A stretch of 64,000 nt of DNA, from the NCBI RefSeq assembly GCF_000002985.6, contig NC_003280.10, positions 3,778,501 through 3,842,500 of the forward strand, given 5' to 3'. Below, piece by piece: positions 34,847 to 45,654 of the stretch. The notes below the pieces were generated by a model. That model did no database searches and had not been told where the DNA came from. It saw nothing but the letters and a program-made list of their open reading frames with translations. How positions within the stretch are numbered: the first letter of the stretch is position 1; every line of letters begins with the position of its first letter. The DNA comes from Caenorhabditis elegans (lineage: Eukaryota > Nematoda > Chromadorea > Rhabditida > Rhabditidae). A program made the translations under genes and the position numbers.

Positions 34847-35689
34847 ATCTTTTTAATAATAAAATTGTTTGTTGATCTACGTATGTTATCGAATAACTTT
34901 ATTTCCAAATAAAAAAGCAACATTGTAGTATTAATATGGGCACGGTTCCCATCTATTAACCGCCGAGCCGTCTTTAATTCCTGCGCTTCTCAGTGTTTCG
35001 TCAACTCGGAGCTTACTATCTGAAAAAAATTATTGTGCAGTGATAGCTGAAAAAATATGAGTTTTTGGTTTTTAGCTGATTTATAAGACTTAACAATTAA
35101 CTAGAATATAAACTGCAGATCACAGCGCCTCAAATCGGGAGAGTTGTGAAAATCGAGAATTGGAAAGTCCAACGGAGCGCGCTTGCACACTTTTACGGTA
35201 TTAAATGAATTTCACGCGAAATTTCGCGATTATTCGAGTTTTCAAGATGAAATTTGGAAAAAATAATTAAATATTGGGATTAATATTGCTTTAAAAAAAA
35301 TTAAAAAAAAAATTTTATTGAACAAATTCAATATTTGGTTGATTTATCATTGATTTTCGAACCGATTAGAACAAGTTAACTCTATGACAAAATTTCTACG
35401 CGAAACCAATTTTTCAAGCATCAATATGCGTGATTCCAATTTTTAAACGTCAGCTTGATAGAAATAACACGGTTTCAAGTCTTGAAATTGCTCAAAAATA
35501 CCCAAATTAACGGAAACTGTTTAGTTGGCAGTTGATCTTCACTAAACCAACACTAAATGTTCAGATGAAATCAAAACTTGTTTTATCATTTGAAAAAACA
35601 TTTTTGAATTATTGTTCCTCACAAAAATCAGATGATAAGTAGTATTGCATGATGAGAATCCATATACAAACCACTACAAGTACAACTTA
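34847..35689. other. Gene-free stretch
   Basis: Nothing coding is supportable. A final FTH exon would be expected here for the F-box fragment that ends at 35690, but I cannot find one. Confidence 0.45.
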
Positions 35690-36428
35690 CATCTTTTATT
35701 TTAACTGCACTTTGTTCTGAAAACTCGTCAAGTTCGATGATAATCTCTTCAAAGTGAAACAAACTTTCTAACTTGTTACTATCAAATTTAACATCAGAAA
35801 GGTGAAATGTTTTTGCATTTTTCCAATGCTCCATTTGAGTTAATCTATTAAACTGATCAATTGAGCCATCCACTGTCAAAACAAGTTTGTCCAACGTTTG
35901 AGCAAGTATGGGAGAATTTCAATGACGTCATTGAGTGAAAATGCAAGTCCTACCTCTTTCACATGAATACATTTTTCTGATTTCAAAAAATCCATGAGAG
36001 ATTCAATGATTTTGCAATTATCCTTTCTATCGTTAGAAATATAGAATATCGAAGTGTGTTTCATGATTATTTTCAAATCCGTGAACGCTAATTCCACAAA
36101 GTTTTCTCCTTCAATTCGTCGGCATGGTTCATCATTGTAAGTCACAGTTGTACCACCACCGTCTGCATTGGCATATATGATCTCAAATTCGATCAAATTC
36201 ATTTCAATGTGACCTTCCTCCGTGATATAAAACAGGACTGCATCGAAAAAAACTCCAAATTTATCGACAGCTGCTCTCAAACCTCGGCATACTTTTCGAG
36301 TCGTCAGTCTGAGACAGAATTTACTTTTTTTTTCTGATTGTTGGACTTTTAAAAATAAAATGAAAATTCACTCACAGATCCATGAGCTCCAACTTTTCCA
36401 GAACTAGATTGGCGACATGTAATGGCAT
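35690..36428 (-). pseudogene. F-box/FTH gene, frameshifted and lacking its last exon
   Basis: Exon 36376-36428 encodes the first half of an F-box (MPLHVANLVLEKLELMDL) and splices across a 67-nt intron to 36308. The next exon continues KVCRGLRAAVDKFGVFFDA and the FTH domain (GGTTVTY, ENFVELAFTDLKIIMKHTS, SEKCIHVKEVGLAFSLNDVI), the hallmark of the nematode fbxa group that acts as substrate adaptor in SCF ligases. Near 35895 the frame breaks after EILPYL; the rest (TLDKLVLTV, EHWKNAKTFHLSD, HFEEIIIELDEFSEQSAVKI) is in the other frame and ends at a donor at 35690 with no partner exon. Start is fused directly to the truncated copy upstream, so this is a recombined relic. Confidence 0.7.
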
Positions 36429-36430
36429 AT

Positions 36431-36958
36431 TCAGAAAATGTCCATGAAACTTTCATTTTCAATAAATTCTTGACGTCCAGCACAAGTCACAGTTGTGCCA
36501 CCATTTCTTGCTTCATCGTAATTAATTTCAATATTGCCCAATTCCAAAAAAATATTACTCTTATAAATGAAAACTTGAGCCGCATTAAATTGAACTCCAA
36601 ACTTGTCAACTGCGGTTCTCATGCCTCGGCAAACTTTTCGGCAGACCAGTCTGAAATTATGTTCAATATATAAAAATTTTATTAGAATTTTATTCAGAAT
36701 TTCAAGAGCTTTCCAAAATCTACAAAAAAAATTCAAGACAGATTTCAGTGCTTTCTATTTTTTAAATAGTTTTTTAAAAAGTTTTCAACTAATTAAGTAC
36801 TTGAAATTTCAAAAATTGTGCCACAAAATAGGGGTGAATTTACTGTTCCCAAAAAAAATCTTAAAATCAAAAACTCACAGATTGGATGGTTCTAGCTTTT
36901 CAAAAATTTGATCAGCGATTTCCAAGGGCATACCGAGCAAACTTGGTTTTTCGGGCAT
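36431..36958 (-). pseudogene. Truncated F-box/FTH copy
   Basis: Exon 36879-36958 encodes an F-box start (SLLGMPLEIADQIFEKLEPS) and splices in frame to 36650. That exon continues LVCRKVCRGMRTAVDKFGV, NGGTTVTC and ENESFMDIF, then stops at TGA 36431-36433, exactly where the next copy's F-box begins. About 200 residues of FTH domain are missing. This looks like unequal recombination between tandem F-box genes. Confidence 0.65.
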
Positions 36959-37237
36959 TATTTGGATATAAAACTGAAAAATATAGAAATTAAAAAAATT
37001 CGTAGTATCACCCAAATTTCAGAGAGAAATTTTTTCCCAACATCTTTACCAAAAAATCGGAAATTATAGGTCCAGATAAAATATAATATTAAACAAAACA
37101 ACTTCGTACACCAAACTGTGCATTTTGTCGTCAACTCGGGTGTTTGCGTACCTTGCATTATTGTGGACGACACAAAAAAGGCTGTAACAACTCATTTTCT
37201 ACGGGACGTTTTGAAAACACAACGGAAAGCAACTCAC

Positions 37238-37347
37238 AGATCTATCGGCTCCAACTTTTCCAGAACTACCACATGAAGAGGCATACTGAGCAGTGTGACT
37301 CGTTCTTTTGTTACTGAAAGTTTTGCATCTTGGTTTGTAGCAGACAT
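37238..37347 (-). pseudogene. Isolated first exon of an F-box gene
   Basis: MSATNQDAKLSVTKERVTLL leads into SMPLHVVVLEKLEPID and a good donor. The ATG follows ATTTTCAG by 15 nt. No second exon of its own lies before the next F-box start at 36958, unless it splices over that copy to 36650 or 36308, which would be in frame. A chimeric transcript is therefore possible. Confidence 0.5.
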
Positions 37348-37632
37348 ATTTGTGGTTCAACGCTGAAAATCTAGTATTTAATTGTTTTTTAATGAATCAA
37401 AAATGTAGAAAATACAGTTGAGTGCACCAAATCAATATCAATTTTTAGGAGTAGCAAGCCTTTATCTGTTTGCTCTCTTGCTTTCCACAGTTATTTTCTT
37501 ATCAGTGTTCAGCTGACATGTAGTTTATAATCTATTCAATCAAGTGTGAGTCATTTTTTCGCAATTTGAGTACTCAAAACGTTCAGTTTCACTTCCTTTA
37601 TGATATGAACTTTGATACCAAGCTGAGGTTCC

Positions 37633-37838
37633 TTAGTCAATCCCACGGGTACCGGATGCCGGAGGTAGAGGAGCTCGACAAACTCTAGTAATTCCACGAG
37701 ATTGAGAACGTATTGGAAGTGTTGGTGAAGGGGCATGTGCTGGAGGTGGTGGAGCGGCACGTGTTGGATACGATGCAGATGAAGAAGATGTTCTAAAATC
37801 GTTTGACTCATTTGTTTAAAAAGTTTTAGCTACCTCAT
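37633..37838 (-). CDS. Possible 54-residue Pro/Ser-rich micro-gene
   Basis: A very short first coding exon (ATGAG at 37834-37838) can splice across a 41-nt intron with TTTTAG acceptor to 37633-37792. The result begins MRTSSSSASYPTRAAPPPPA and ends SGTRGID. Splice spacing and frame fit worm rules, but the low-complexity content gives no family and the stretch could be a decayed exon. Confidence 0.25.
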
Positions 37839-37859
37839 TTCGTATTATCTCACAACATG

Positions 37860-38365
37860 TAATCAGTCTTACTTAGACGTGTGGAAGTGGTCCTTGATCT
37901 CTTCTCATTCTAGTGTCATGTGGTCTTGCCGTCGCGCGTCTATGGGCGCGTGACGACGAGAGACACGAGGCACGAGAGCAAATGGCGGCACGCCTTCACG
38001 AGTAGAAGATTCTTCAGTCGAGAAAGACCTGACTTGCTGGCCGGACGAAAGCAATACTCTTGTCGTCCGGCTCAGTACGACTCAATAAAGGTATTTGAAA
38101 ATACTATCAAAGTGTTTTTACTATGATATTGAAACTAAGGCCGAGCATAGGCCATAGCCTTTCAAATGGAGGTCCCCAACAGACAGGAGTCTGTCCTCGT
38201 GTGCACCTGCAGGTTTTTGGTGGGACCTACTGCAGGGTCGGGGACAGCTCCGCGAGCATCGAGGTCGAAAGGATTCAGTCCAGTGCTAATAAGACTACCG
38301 CTACTACCATTACATCTACTGTATTCTTCTGCTCACCTCCCTCCCCAAGCTACTATTCTATCTAA
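37860..38365. mobile_element. GC-rich block, possible retroelement LTR and leader
   Basis: Base composition jumps to a GC-rich, CpG-containing texture (GACGACGAGAGACACGAGGC), ends in CTCAATAAAGGTATTTG like an R/U5 poly(A) region, and is followed by a leader-like stretch. I see no second LTR, no gag or pol coding, and no clear primer-binding site, so this is at most a solo LTR or fragment. It sits just 5' of a truncated F-box/FTH piece. Confidence 0.25.
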
Positions 38366-38855
38366 TTCCATCTATATCTTGTCAGCCGATTTACTTTGGA
38401 TTGCATTCACTATGGCCGGTCAATTTGAAAGGGAAAATGCCCACCTTGCAGTCGTTGGAACCAACTACAATCGGAAGAACTGGATTGAGTTTTACATCAG
38501 TGATAATTATTATTTTGTTCCAATGTTAAAGTCCTTTAGTGATTCAGTTTTTTCCCAAAAAGCCAGAGAGCTATTTAAAAAAGAGCCAAAAAGGGCCAAG
38601 AGAGCCACGTTATTTTGAGCCATATAATTGCGAGGAAAATACCGCAAATATTTTGAAAAATTGAGCGAGGGACAAGTTCGGTCAGCGAAACAAGTTTTCG
38701 TTTGAATGTTATTTGACATTTAGGGTTATTTTGTTTCTTTTTATTGTATTTTGGCCCGATGAGATATTAGCTTGGCATAGTTTTTTTTTTCGCTTTGATT
38801 GTTTATTTCTCTTTTGGAATTGGCCTTGACTCGAGCATAATTCTATCTCTGCTCC

Positions 38856-39664
38856 GTGGACGGAATTTACATCAGATACGCCAATGCAGATAACGGAGGT
38901 TCAACTGTGAGATGGTACGGAAATCAAGAAACAACACCTATCGAAGGAGCAAGTTCTATGAAAATAGCATTCCAAGATTTGAAAACAGTATTGAAGCACA
39001 CATCGGAATTAAAAATTTCTAACGAGTGCAATGAACACGAGAACACGAGAACACGAACGAGAACGAGACGAGAGAGAGACGAGAGAGAATCATTTATTGA
39101 AATTTTGAAATCAGTTAAATGTATTCACGTGAAGACAATAAAACTTGACAATTTCTCATTCAATAATGCCATCACTATTCTCCAGTATTGTAACACCAAA
39201 GTTCTGGAGAACATTGAATTTTGGATAACCCATATAAACAATCAGTTTGAAAATATTGCTCATCTGGATCAATGGAAATGTGCGAAAAAATGCAGTCTGC
39301 TTGGTGATAAGCTTGAAAGTAGACTAATTGATCATCTGTTCCACTTTCAATGGTTCCAGATCCAACTGGACGACTTTCCAACATATATTGCAATCAAAAT
39401 TAGAGATGTAAGTTACAATTAAAGCGTTTTAATTGATGATCAAATATTTTTCAGGATCTAATGAGAAGAAGTACATTTCAAGGTTGCCGTATAAATTGTG
39501 ACAAATCAAAGTCAAATCCAATTGAAATTGCAAAAGTGTTCAAACCTGACTATGCTGGCGGCAATGAGTTTCTAATTGAATATTCAATCGATAATGCAAA
39601 CTTTGTAATTAAATGCAATTTTTTAACCCGTTTTATTTTTTGGTTTCTCGTGCAAAAGTTATGA
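38856..39664 (+). pseudogene. 5'-truncated FTH-domain gene, inverted relative to its relatives
   Basis: Two exons (38856-39408 and 39455-39664) encode an FTH domain without any F-box: YANADNGGSTVRW, MKIAFQDLKTVLKHTSELKI, SVKCIHVKTIKLDNFSFNNA, HLDQWKCAKKCSL, then the final exon LMRRSTFQGCRI. The frame begins without ATG at the 5' break; the first in-frame ATG is at about 38958. A low-complexity ARG/GLU insert (NTRTRTRRERDERE, 39047-39090) interrupts the domain at a loop. It is on the plus strand while the other copies are on the minus strand, so an inversion or insertion broke the cluster. Confidence 0.65.
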
Positions 39665-40979
39665 AAAGCTTTTATGTTTTATTTTTGAAGCCATTCGATT
39701 TTTTGTCAAAAATATATTAATAAACAAACGAAATATTTTTCATGATCAAAGTCAAATGAACAATACAAATGTAGAAGTAAATCTATAAAAATATTTTAAT
39801 TAAACAGGAAAACATGTGAAACTGTTCGAGTTGTATTTTCTTATTACTACGAAATTTTTACAGACCATATATAAAAAAAGTTACAATGAAATAAGGAAAA
39901 CTAATTTAAAACTCCTAAAGTATTCTACAAACAAACAAAGATCACCACTTGAACTTCAAATGGTTTTTAGAGCTCGAATATAAAGGTAAGAGATATAACT
40001 AGACACTTTGCATTTGACTGAGAATTTTTTATCATCATTCGAATATTCAAATTCATACAGAGAGGCAAGATATCAGAAAGTGATTAACTAAGAAATTGTA
40101 GAACATATTAAAAACTATAATAATTAATTAAAATCATGTGTTTATCTTTCAAGATGAGGGAGTTAGAGCAGCCAGTAGAATAACAAAAAGTATGCAATAC
40201 AAATGTAAGTCTAACTCCCCCATCTTGAAAGATAAAAACGTAGTTTAAATTGAATATCATAGTTTTTGATGTGCTCTACAAGTTTTCAGTTGATCACTTT
40301 TTCATATCTCGCCTCTCCGAAAAGATAGGAGTTGTCGAAGTTAAGGTATCTAGAGCCGTAGAGGGTAGGAAGAATCTGATGGTTCCTTATTAAGGAAAAG
40401 AAAATATAACACGAAACTTGTAAAAAATGTTAATTTGATCATTTGTGTAAGTATTTGAGCCATTTTTAAGGAAAATTGGAAAGCAACACTTACATAAGAA
40501 ACTTGGCGTATCACAGATCACTTGGTAGATTGGAACATTGAAATTTGATCAGAACTATTTGTATTTTTAGTGATTTTGCTTGATTTATAGCTTTATTCTA
40601 TTGAAATCTTTGATTTCATAAAAGTTTTTAAACAAATTTTGCAAGATTTCCCTTGATAAATGTTGCTTTACTTTTTTATCGATTTCGTTGTAAAGAAAAA
40701 TCATTTTTCGGTGTTATCAGTCAAATTAATGACTAAAACTTTTTAAAAAGATTCAAACTAATAATAAAAATTCTAAAATTAAACATTTATGCAATAAATT
40801 GCTCTAAAATCAATTTTTATTTGCAAAATTCTGTTTTTGGTCAAAAAAAAATTTCAGATTCGCCGAAATTCAGAGCTCATTTCGAGCTTATTTGGGGAAA
40901 AATTTATGTTAAAATTAAGTAAATCGCATCGCGAACAGTCTCTGGGCGGTCCCGCTTGTTGAAAATTGCTTTAAAATCC
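39665..40979. other. Gene-free stretch with a long hairpin
   Basis: Apart from the inverted repeat at 40060-40322 I see nothing supportable. The rest is AT-rich. Confidence 0.5.
40060..40322. repeat. Hairpin with about 110-bp arms
   Basis: The left arm runs GAGAGGCAAGATATCAGAAA through TTTATCTTTCAAGATGAGGG; the right arm is its diverged inverse, CCCCATCTTGAAAGATAAAA through TTTTTCATATCTCGCCTCTC. The loop is about 40 nt. Arms are similar over their whole length, so a transcript would fold into one long stem. Confidence 0.7.
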
Positions 40980-41585
40980 CTAAAATTCAGCAGAAACGCG
41001 ATACACACAACGTGAAAATGTGTTGAAAAAACATTCACCATTGAAACGGATTTCTTCTCTGTCTATCGGCGCCCCTGGAAACAACTGGGTATCTTTCTTG
41101 ATTGCGAGTTCGGTTTCAAATAGGAACTGTTTCAAAGCTTCACTCCATTCGCGCTTGCCGTCACGTGTCAGTTGGAAGAGGATTTTCGCGTCGTTCGTCG
41201 GCAAATTTTCATGTACAGCAGCCTCTGGTTTTCGAGAAATTTCGTTCTTAATGGATGCTCTCCTTCATTTCATCACGATGTTTTTGAAAAGCCTCCATCA
41301 TTGCTTTATTGAATTTTTCTTGATTTGCCTGATGTTCCTTTCGCTCGACTTCCAGTTTTCGAACGGCTTCCATGATTTCCTTGTTGAGTTTTGTCTGCTC
41401 TTCAATGACTTTCTCAAGCTGCGAATCGGATACAATGCCCGAGTTTTCTGGCTTCTGGAAAAGTAGAATTTATTAGGTGCTAACAAAATAAGTGTTACCT
41501 TTCCAAGAGCCAAACCAATATCTGCAGTCTCCATGCGAAGTTTTTGGAATTCAGACATCAAATTGTCCGAGCGGAAATTCGACAT
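40980..41585 (-). pseudogene. Coiled-coil/ubiquitin-like paralogue broken by a frameshift
   Basis: Exons 41499-41585 and 41248-41454 encode 97 residues: MSNFRSDNLMSEFQKLRMET and a coiled coil (VIEEQTKLNKEIMEAVRKLE). The frame then stops at TAA 41248-41250. One base fewer would carry on into IKNEISRKPEAAVHENLP and a stretch (AKILFQLTRDGKREWSEALK, then IDREEIRFNG) that lines up with the start of the ubiquitin-like domain in the neighbour at 41722-42781. That domain is itself cut short near 41030. It may still produce the short coiled-coil protein. The gap to the neighbour is 136 nt. Confidence 0.55.
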
Positions 41586-41721
41586 GGTCGCCGAGATTTG
41601 GAGAAATGAATTTAATTGGTAGCAGAAAAATTAATTGATTCACGTTTTTTTGAATAAAACATTTATCTTTCTTTTAATCAAATAATAATAATATCCACAT
41701 TCAACAATAAAGTTCAATAAA

Positions 41722-42781
41722 TTAACAACAACATTCACAATCTTCATCACACTTTTCATCAGTATGTTGCTTGATGACAGAACCGTCCTTAATTCCAGCT
41801 TCCTCAAGAGTTTGATTATACTGAAGCTCCTTGTCATTGAGCATGAGACGTTGGCGATGCAGTGCGAGGCCACCGTGCTTCAGGAGGGCCATTCCGACCG
41901 TGTAGATTGTGTCAAGGGAGTCCAGTTCCATCGGGATTCGGCTTCCGTGAAGGATAACATTGAACTTTATGTTTTTCGAGCCAATCTGAATAATTTTTTT
42001 GCTAAATTTACGGGCCAGGGGTGGGCGGCAATTGACAAATTTTTTTGTCGGCAAATTCGGCGAATCGGTTAATTGCCGGTTGGCCGATTTGCCGTTTCTG
42101 GCAAGTTTCCGATTTGCCGTTTGCCGAACATGAGATTAAGCCTATGCCTAAGATTAAGCCTAAGCCTCAAGTAAGGAACACAATCATCTCATAAAATTAC
42201 CTTTCTCCGGATGGCTTGAGTATCCTCAGTCACTTTCTTGAAAAATTCCCTCTGTGCCTCTTTCATAGCATCGAGTCCAGTTTGGAGCAACTTGATCGCA
42301 TCCAAAACATCATTCTCCTCCTCCTCATCTTCGTCTTCAGAGGTCTCATTATCCTCATCAAGCTTCTCAAACAGCTCCTCCTTGAAAATCTCCAAATCAT
42401 CGCTGAACTCCTCCTTCTCCCGAGCAAACGCCTTCTTCATAGATCTGATTGCGTCGAGCATTTCTTTGTTGAAAGCGTCTTGGATCTTCTGACGCTTCGA
42501 ACGTTCGATGGACATTTTCTGAATCGCTAGCATCAGTTTCTGGTTGACTTTATCCTGATTTTCACAAAACTTGTCAAATTTGGAAATGCTCAAGGACGTG
42601 ATCGAACCGATGGTGGGACCCTGGAATTTGGAATAAATATTAATAAGGCCGATACAATTCAAATTCAAACTTTCTCAAGGAAATTATTGATTCCAGCAGT
42701 TTCAGATCGCAAATTTTCAAACGCCGACATCAAATCCGACGGTCCATCTTTATTGGTAGATTTTCCAACAGTTGGGGGCAT
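41722..42781 (-). CDS. Coiled-coil protein with C-terminal ubiquitin-like domain
   Basis: Exons 42671-42781, 42201-42620 and 41722-41985 give 264 residues. Residues about 10-37 (SDLMSAFENLRSETAGINNF) match the paralogue downstream. Residues 45-175 are charged helix with an acidic run (DEDNETSEDEDEEEEND). Residues 178-250 resemble a ubiquitin fold: IKFNVILHG as strand 1, TIYTVGMALLKHGGL as helix, QRLMLNDKELQYNQTLEEAG matching the R-L-I-F-x-G-K-x-L-x-D-x-x-T-L block, and IKDGSVI. There is no terminal Gly-Gly; the tail is CDEDCECCC instead, so it cannot be conjugated like ubiquitin. The 215-nt second intron contains a GCCGG-type repeat block (42015-42130). Possible role as adaptor of the ubiquitin-proteasome system (inference). 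Confidence 0.75.
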
Positions 42782-43242
42782 TGCAGAGGTTATTTTCTGG
42801 AATTTAATTAAATTTTAAAATAACAAGAAAAACGGGAAAAGGACACACAAAAAAACAAATCAATGAGAGAATGAGCCTCTCCCCTGCATACCGATTGTAA
42901 AAGGGGATCGGAAATCGCCTCGTGGCAAGTGACCCACTTTATTGGTGCGCGGCGGGGAGATCAATTTTTTTTTGGCATTTTTGAAGATTATTAAAACAAA
43001 GAACCACAAAAAATGTAGTTGTCCTGCGCCTTACAGATGAAAAATGCAGAAACTCAATATATGAGCGGAGCAACTTGTCATCTAATATGTACGTGATCTT
43101 TCAACGATCAGTTACTAAATAAAAATTTCGAGTTTTCATTTCCTTTCCGGCCCAGACCATTTTGCAAAGTCCCGGTCATACTCTAAAGATGGCAAACTCA
43201 GATAGCATTTCTTTCTTTGCCGTCTACCGTCTCTGCCAGGGG

Positions 43243-43357
43243 TGTGCGGCAAATCTCAAAATTTGCCGAGCTCGGCAAATTCGGCAAATCTATTTTTCCA
43301 ATATTTGCCGAGCACGGCAAATTCGGCAAATTCGGCAAATTTGCCGTGCTTAACAAA
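43243..43357. repeat. GGCAAATTCGGCAAA repeat, copy 1
   Basis: Runs of GGCAAATTC with interspersed TTGCCGAGC, partly self-complementary. A second copy at 43554-43663 is about 310 bp away in the same orientation. Confidence 0.75.
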
Positions 43358-43553
43358 CTCGGAAAAATTATATATTTTTTGATATTTTTTGGAGCACCAA
43401 AACTACTGAATTCTTAACACACCTCTGGTTTCTGAACAAGTTAGGTGTAGTGTGTCTGCTTAAACATCAAAATAACTCAATTTGTTGTCATTTTACTAAA
43501 TTTTTGGCGAAAAAATCAACAGTTTTAGTCAACATTGTACTGTCAAATTTTTG

Positions 43554-43663
43554 ACGTATGCGGCAAATTTCGAAATTTGCCGAGCTCGGCAAATTCGGCA
43601 AATCTACTTTTTTGAAATTTGCCGTGCTCGGCAAATTCGGCAAATTCGGCAAATTTGCCGCAC
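43554..43663. repeat. GGCAAATTCGGCAAA repeat, copy 2
   Basis: Near copy of 43243-43357, sharing TGCGGCAAATTTCGAAATTT-like start and AAATTTGCCGCACACCCC-like end. Confidence 0.75.
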
Positions 43664-43668
43664 ACCCC

Positions 43669-43721
43669 AAAATCATCATTATTGGCAGCAGAGACTCTCT
43701 GCTGCCAATAATGATGATTTT
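43669..43721. repeat. Perfect 53-nt palindrome
   Basis: Arms of 26 nt (AAAATCATCATTATTGGCAG and on to CAGAGA) are exact inverse copies around a single C at 43695. It abuts the end of the GGCAAATT repeat and lies just before the 1.4-kb inverted repeat. Confidence 0.9.
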
Positions 43722-43749
43722 AATTTGTTTTAAAATTGATTTTTTTTGT

Positions 43750-45141
43750 GCATCTTCAAACTGACGTATCTCGAAAAATACACATCTGGAAAACAAATGT
43801 TTAACTAACAAAATGATCAGAAATATTTTTTCTTTTTAATTCATTAATTTTTATCTCAATACACCAACTTTTTGTAGAGTTAAGTAGAGACATCAAAGCC
43901 ATTTTACCAAAAATCACAAAAAATTTTGAGAACTCCTTTGCTGTACCCGTCATAACCCTACGCCCATCAAATTTGAAAAGATAAATTTTGTTGGATAAAA
44001 AGTAAAAAATATTTCTCCACGTTTTATTAGTTTTAAGATTTTTGATATTTTCATGTTCCGCCAAGTTACAGACCGTTTTTCGAAAAAATCCAATTTCGCT
44101 CATAAAACTCTTCATATCCAACGTAAAAACTTGAAATTTTGAAAAATGATCACTTTTTTGAGGTCTCTACAATGTCCTAAAAAATCTTTCAAAAAATCCT
44201 GCCCATCTCCAAAATCGTCCTTCGCTCCGAAAAATGAAATCGGACTTTTGCTTCTCGAGAAATGGGCGAAAAAATCAAATTGCGATTTTTGGGTCGAAAA
44301 AAATATTTTTAGAAAGCTGAGAACACGCTATTTACGAATTTCGTGTTCATTTTAATTGATTCCTTCTCTGAAATGACCTAAAAATTAAACAAAAAGAACA
44401 TAATTTTAATTCTCACGTAAAATTTTTTGGCATGTTGCTCAGTGCTTCAATTGTTTTCTTGCGAATAAAAAATTGACGTGAGAATTAAAATTATGTTCTT
44501 TTTGTTAAATTTTTAGGTCATTTCAGAAAAGGAACCACCTAAAATGAACATGAAATTCGTAAATAGCGTGTTCTCAGCTTTCTAAAAATATTTTTTTCGA
44601 CCCAAAAATCGCAATTTAATTTTTTCGCCTATTTTTCGAAAAGCAAAAGTCCCATTTCTTATTTTGGAGCGGAGGACGATTTTGGAGATGGACAGGCTTT
44701 TTTGAAAGATTTTTTAGGACATTGTAGAGACCTCAAAAAAGTGAGCATTTTTTAAAATTTCAAGTCGATACGTTGGATATGAAGAGTTTTATGAGCAAAA
44801 CTTGATTTTTTTCAGAAAACGGTCTATAACTTGACGGAACATGAAAATATCAAAAAACTTGAAACTGATAAAATGTGGAAAAATATTTTTCACATACAAC
44901 TAATTAAAAGTTTTCTTCTGAAATTCAATGAATGTTGGGTTATGACGGGTACAACAAAAGAGTTCTCAAAATTTTTTGTGAATTTTGGAAAATGGCTTTG
45001 ACTCTGTGTGGCTCTACAAATAGTGGGTTTATTAAAATAACAATTAATTTAATAAAAAGAAAAAATATTTCTGATCATTTTGTTAGTTGAATATTTGTTT
45101 TCCAGATGAGTATTTTTTGAGATACGCTAGTTTGAAGATGC
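43750..45141. mobile_element. 1.4-kb inverted repeat, foldback element
   Basis: The left arm (about 43750-44420) and right arm (about 44472-45141) are inverted copies over roughly 650 bp. Outer ends CATCTTCAAACT and AGTTTGAAGATG match; CAAAATGATCAGAAATATTT pairs with its inverse at about 45063; inner ends AACAAAAAGAACATAATTTT and AAAATTATGTTCTTTTTGTT flank a loop of about 55 nt. Arms have small indels and substitutions. No transposase is encoded, so it is a non-autonomous foldback element or an inverted duplication. Confidence 0.8.
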
Positions 45142-45654
45142 TCAGTTTAGCGAGTTTTGGAGGATATTTGCTCCACTTAGCGTCTTTCCCTATATTTTTT
45201 TTGTTTGAAAGTTTATATAGACATATAGAGAAATGCTTGTGCTTTTTGAAAATATATTAGTTTCCAGTTAAAAGTTTTGAAAATATGCTCAAAATATGTT
45301 TCAAAGTCGCAATGCTCCTAGAGAACATTCACATTTTTCGTTAATTTTGATGAGTTTTTTCTAGTTTTTAAAACAACAGAGCTTTGGCCCTTTTTACCTC
45401 TACTGTGGTATTTTCCTGCTTGGCACTTTGCCAAGAACTCATAAACACTGCGAGTACGTTGGACCTCCAGTTTTCCCAGGATGGGGCCTATTGATCGAAA
45501 ACGCAGCGTTTGTAAGGTGCAAGGGTGGATGGCAGACACACCATTCATTCTATTTATTTGCTGGTTTAGTAGGAACTGTTCTCCTCCGTTTCTTTTACTG
45601 TTTTGTTCTGTTTCCTATGTTTCTTCTAACATTTCTCCATTTTCCAGAAAAATC

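Larger units (their letters stand above)
42782..45654. other. Gene-free stretch dominated by palindromes and GGCAAATT repeats
   Basis: Contains two copies of a TTGCCGAGCTCGGCAAATTC-type block (43243-43357, 43554-43663), a perfect 53-nt palindrome and a 1.4-kb inverted repeat, each listed. No coding exons are supportable; short ORFs on both strands of the inverted repeat mirror each other. Confidence 0.6.

Noticed and set aside
38166-38618. 150-codon plus-strand frame
   Set aside because: Spans the GC-rich block and reads like translated leader; no family likeness or splice partners.
43162-43811. Short frames rich in RQIRQI/ELGKFGK
   Set aside because: Translations of the GGCAAATT repeat.
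43801-44355. Open frames inside the 1.4-kb inverted repeat
   Set aside because: Present as mirror images in both arms with different breaks; no protein family.
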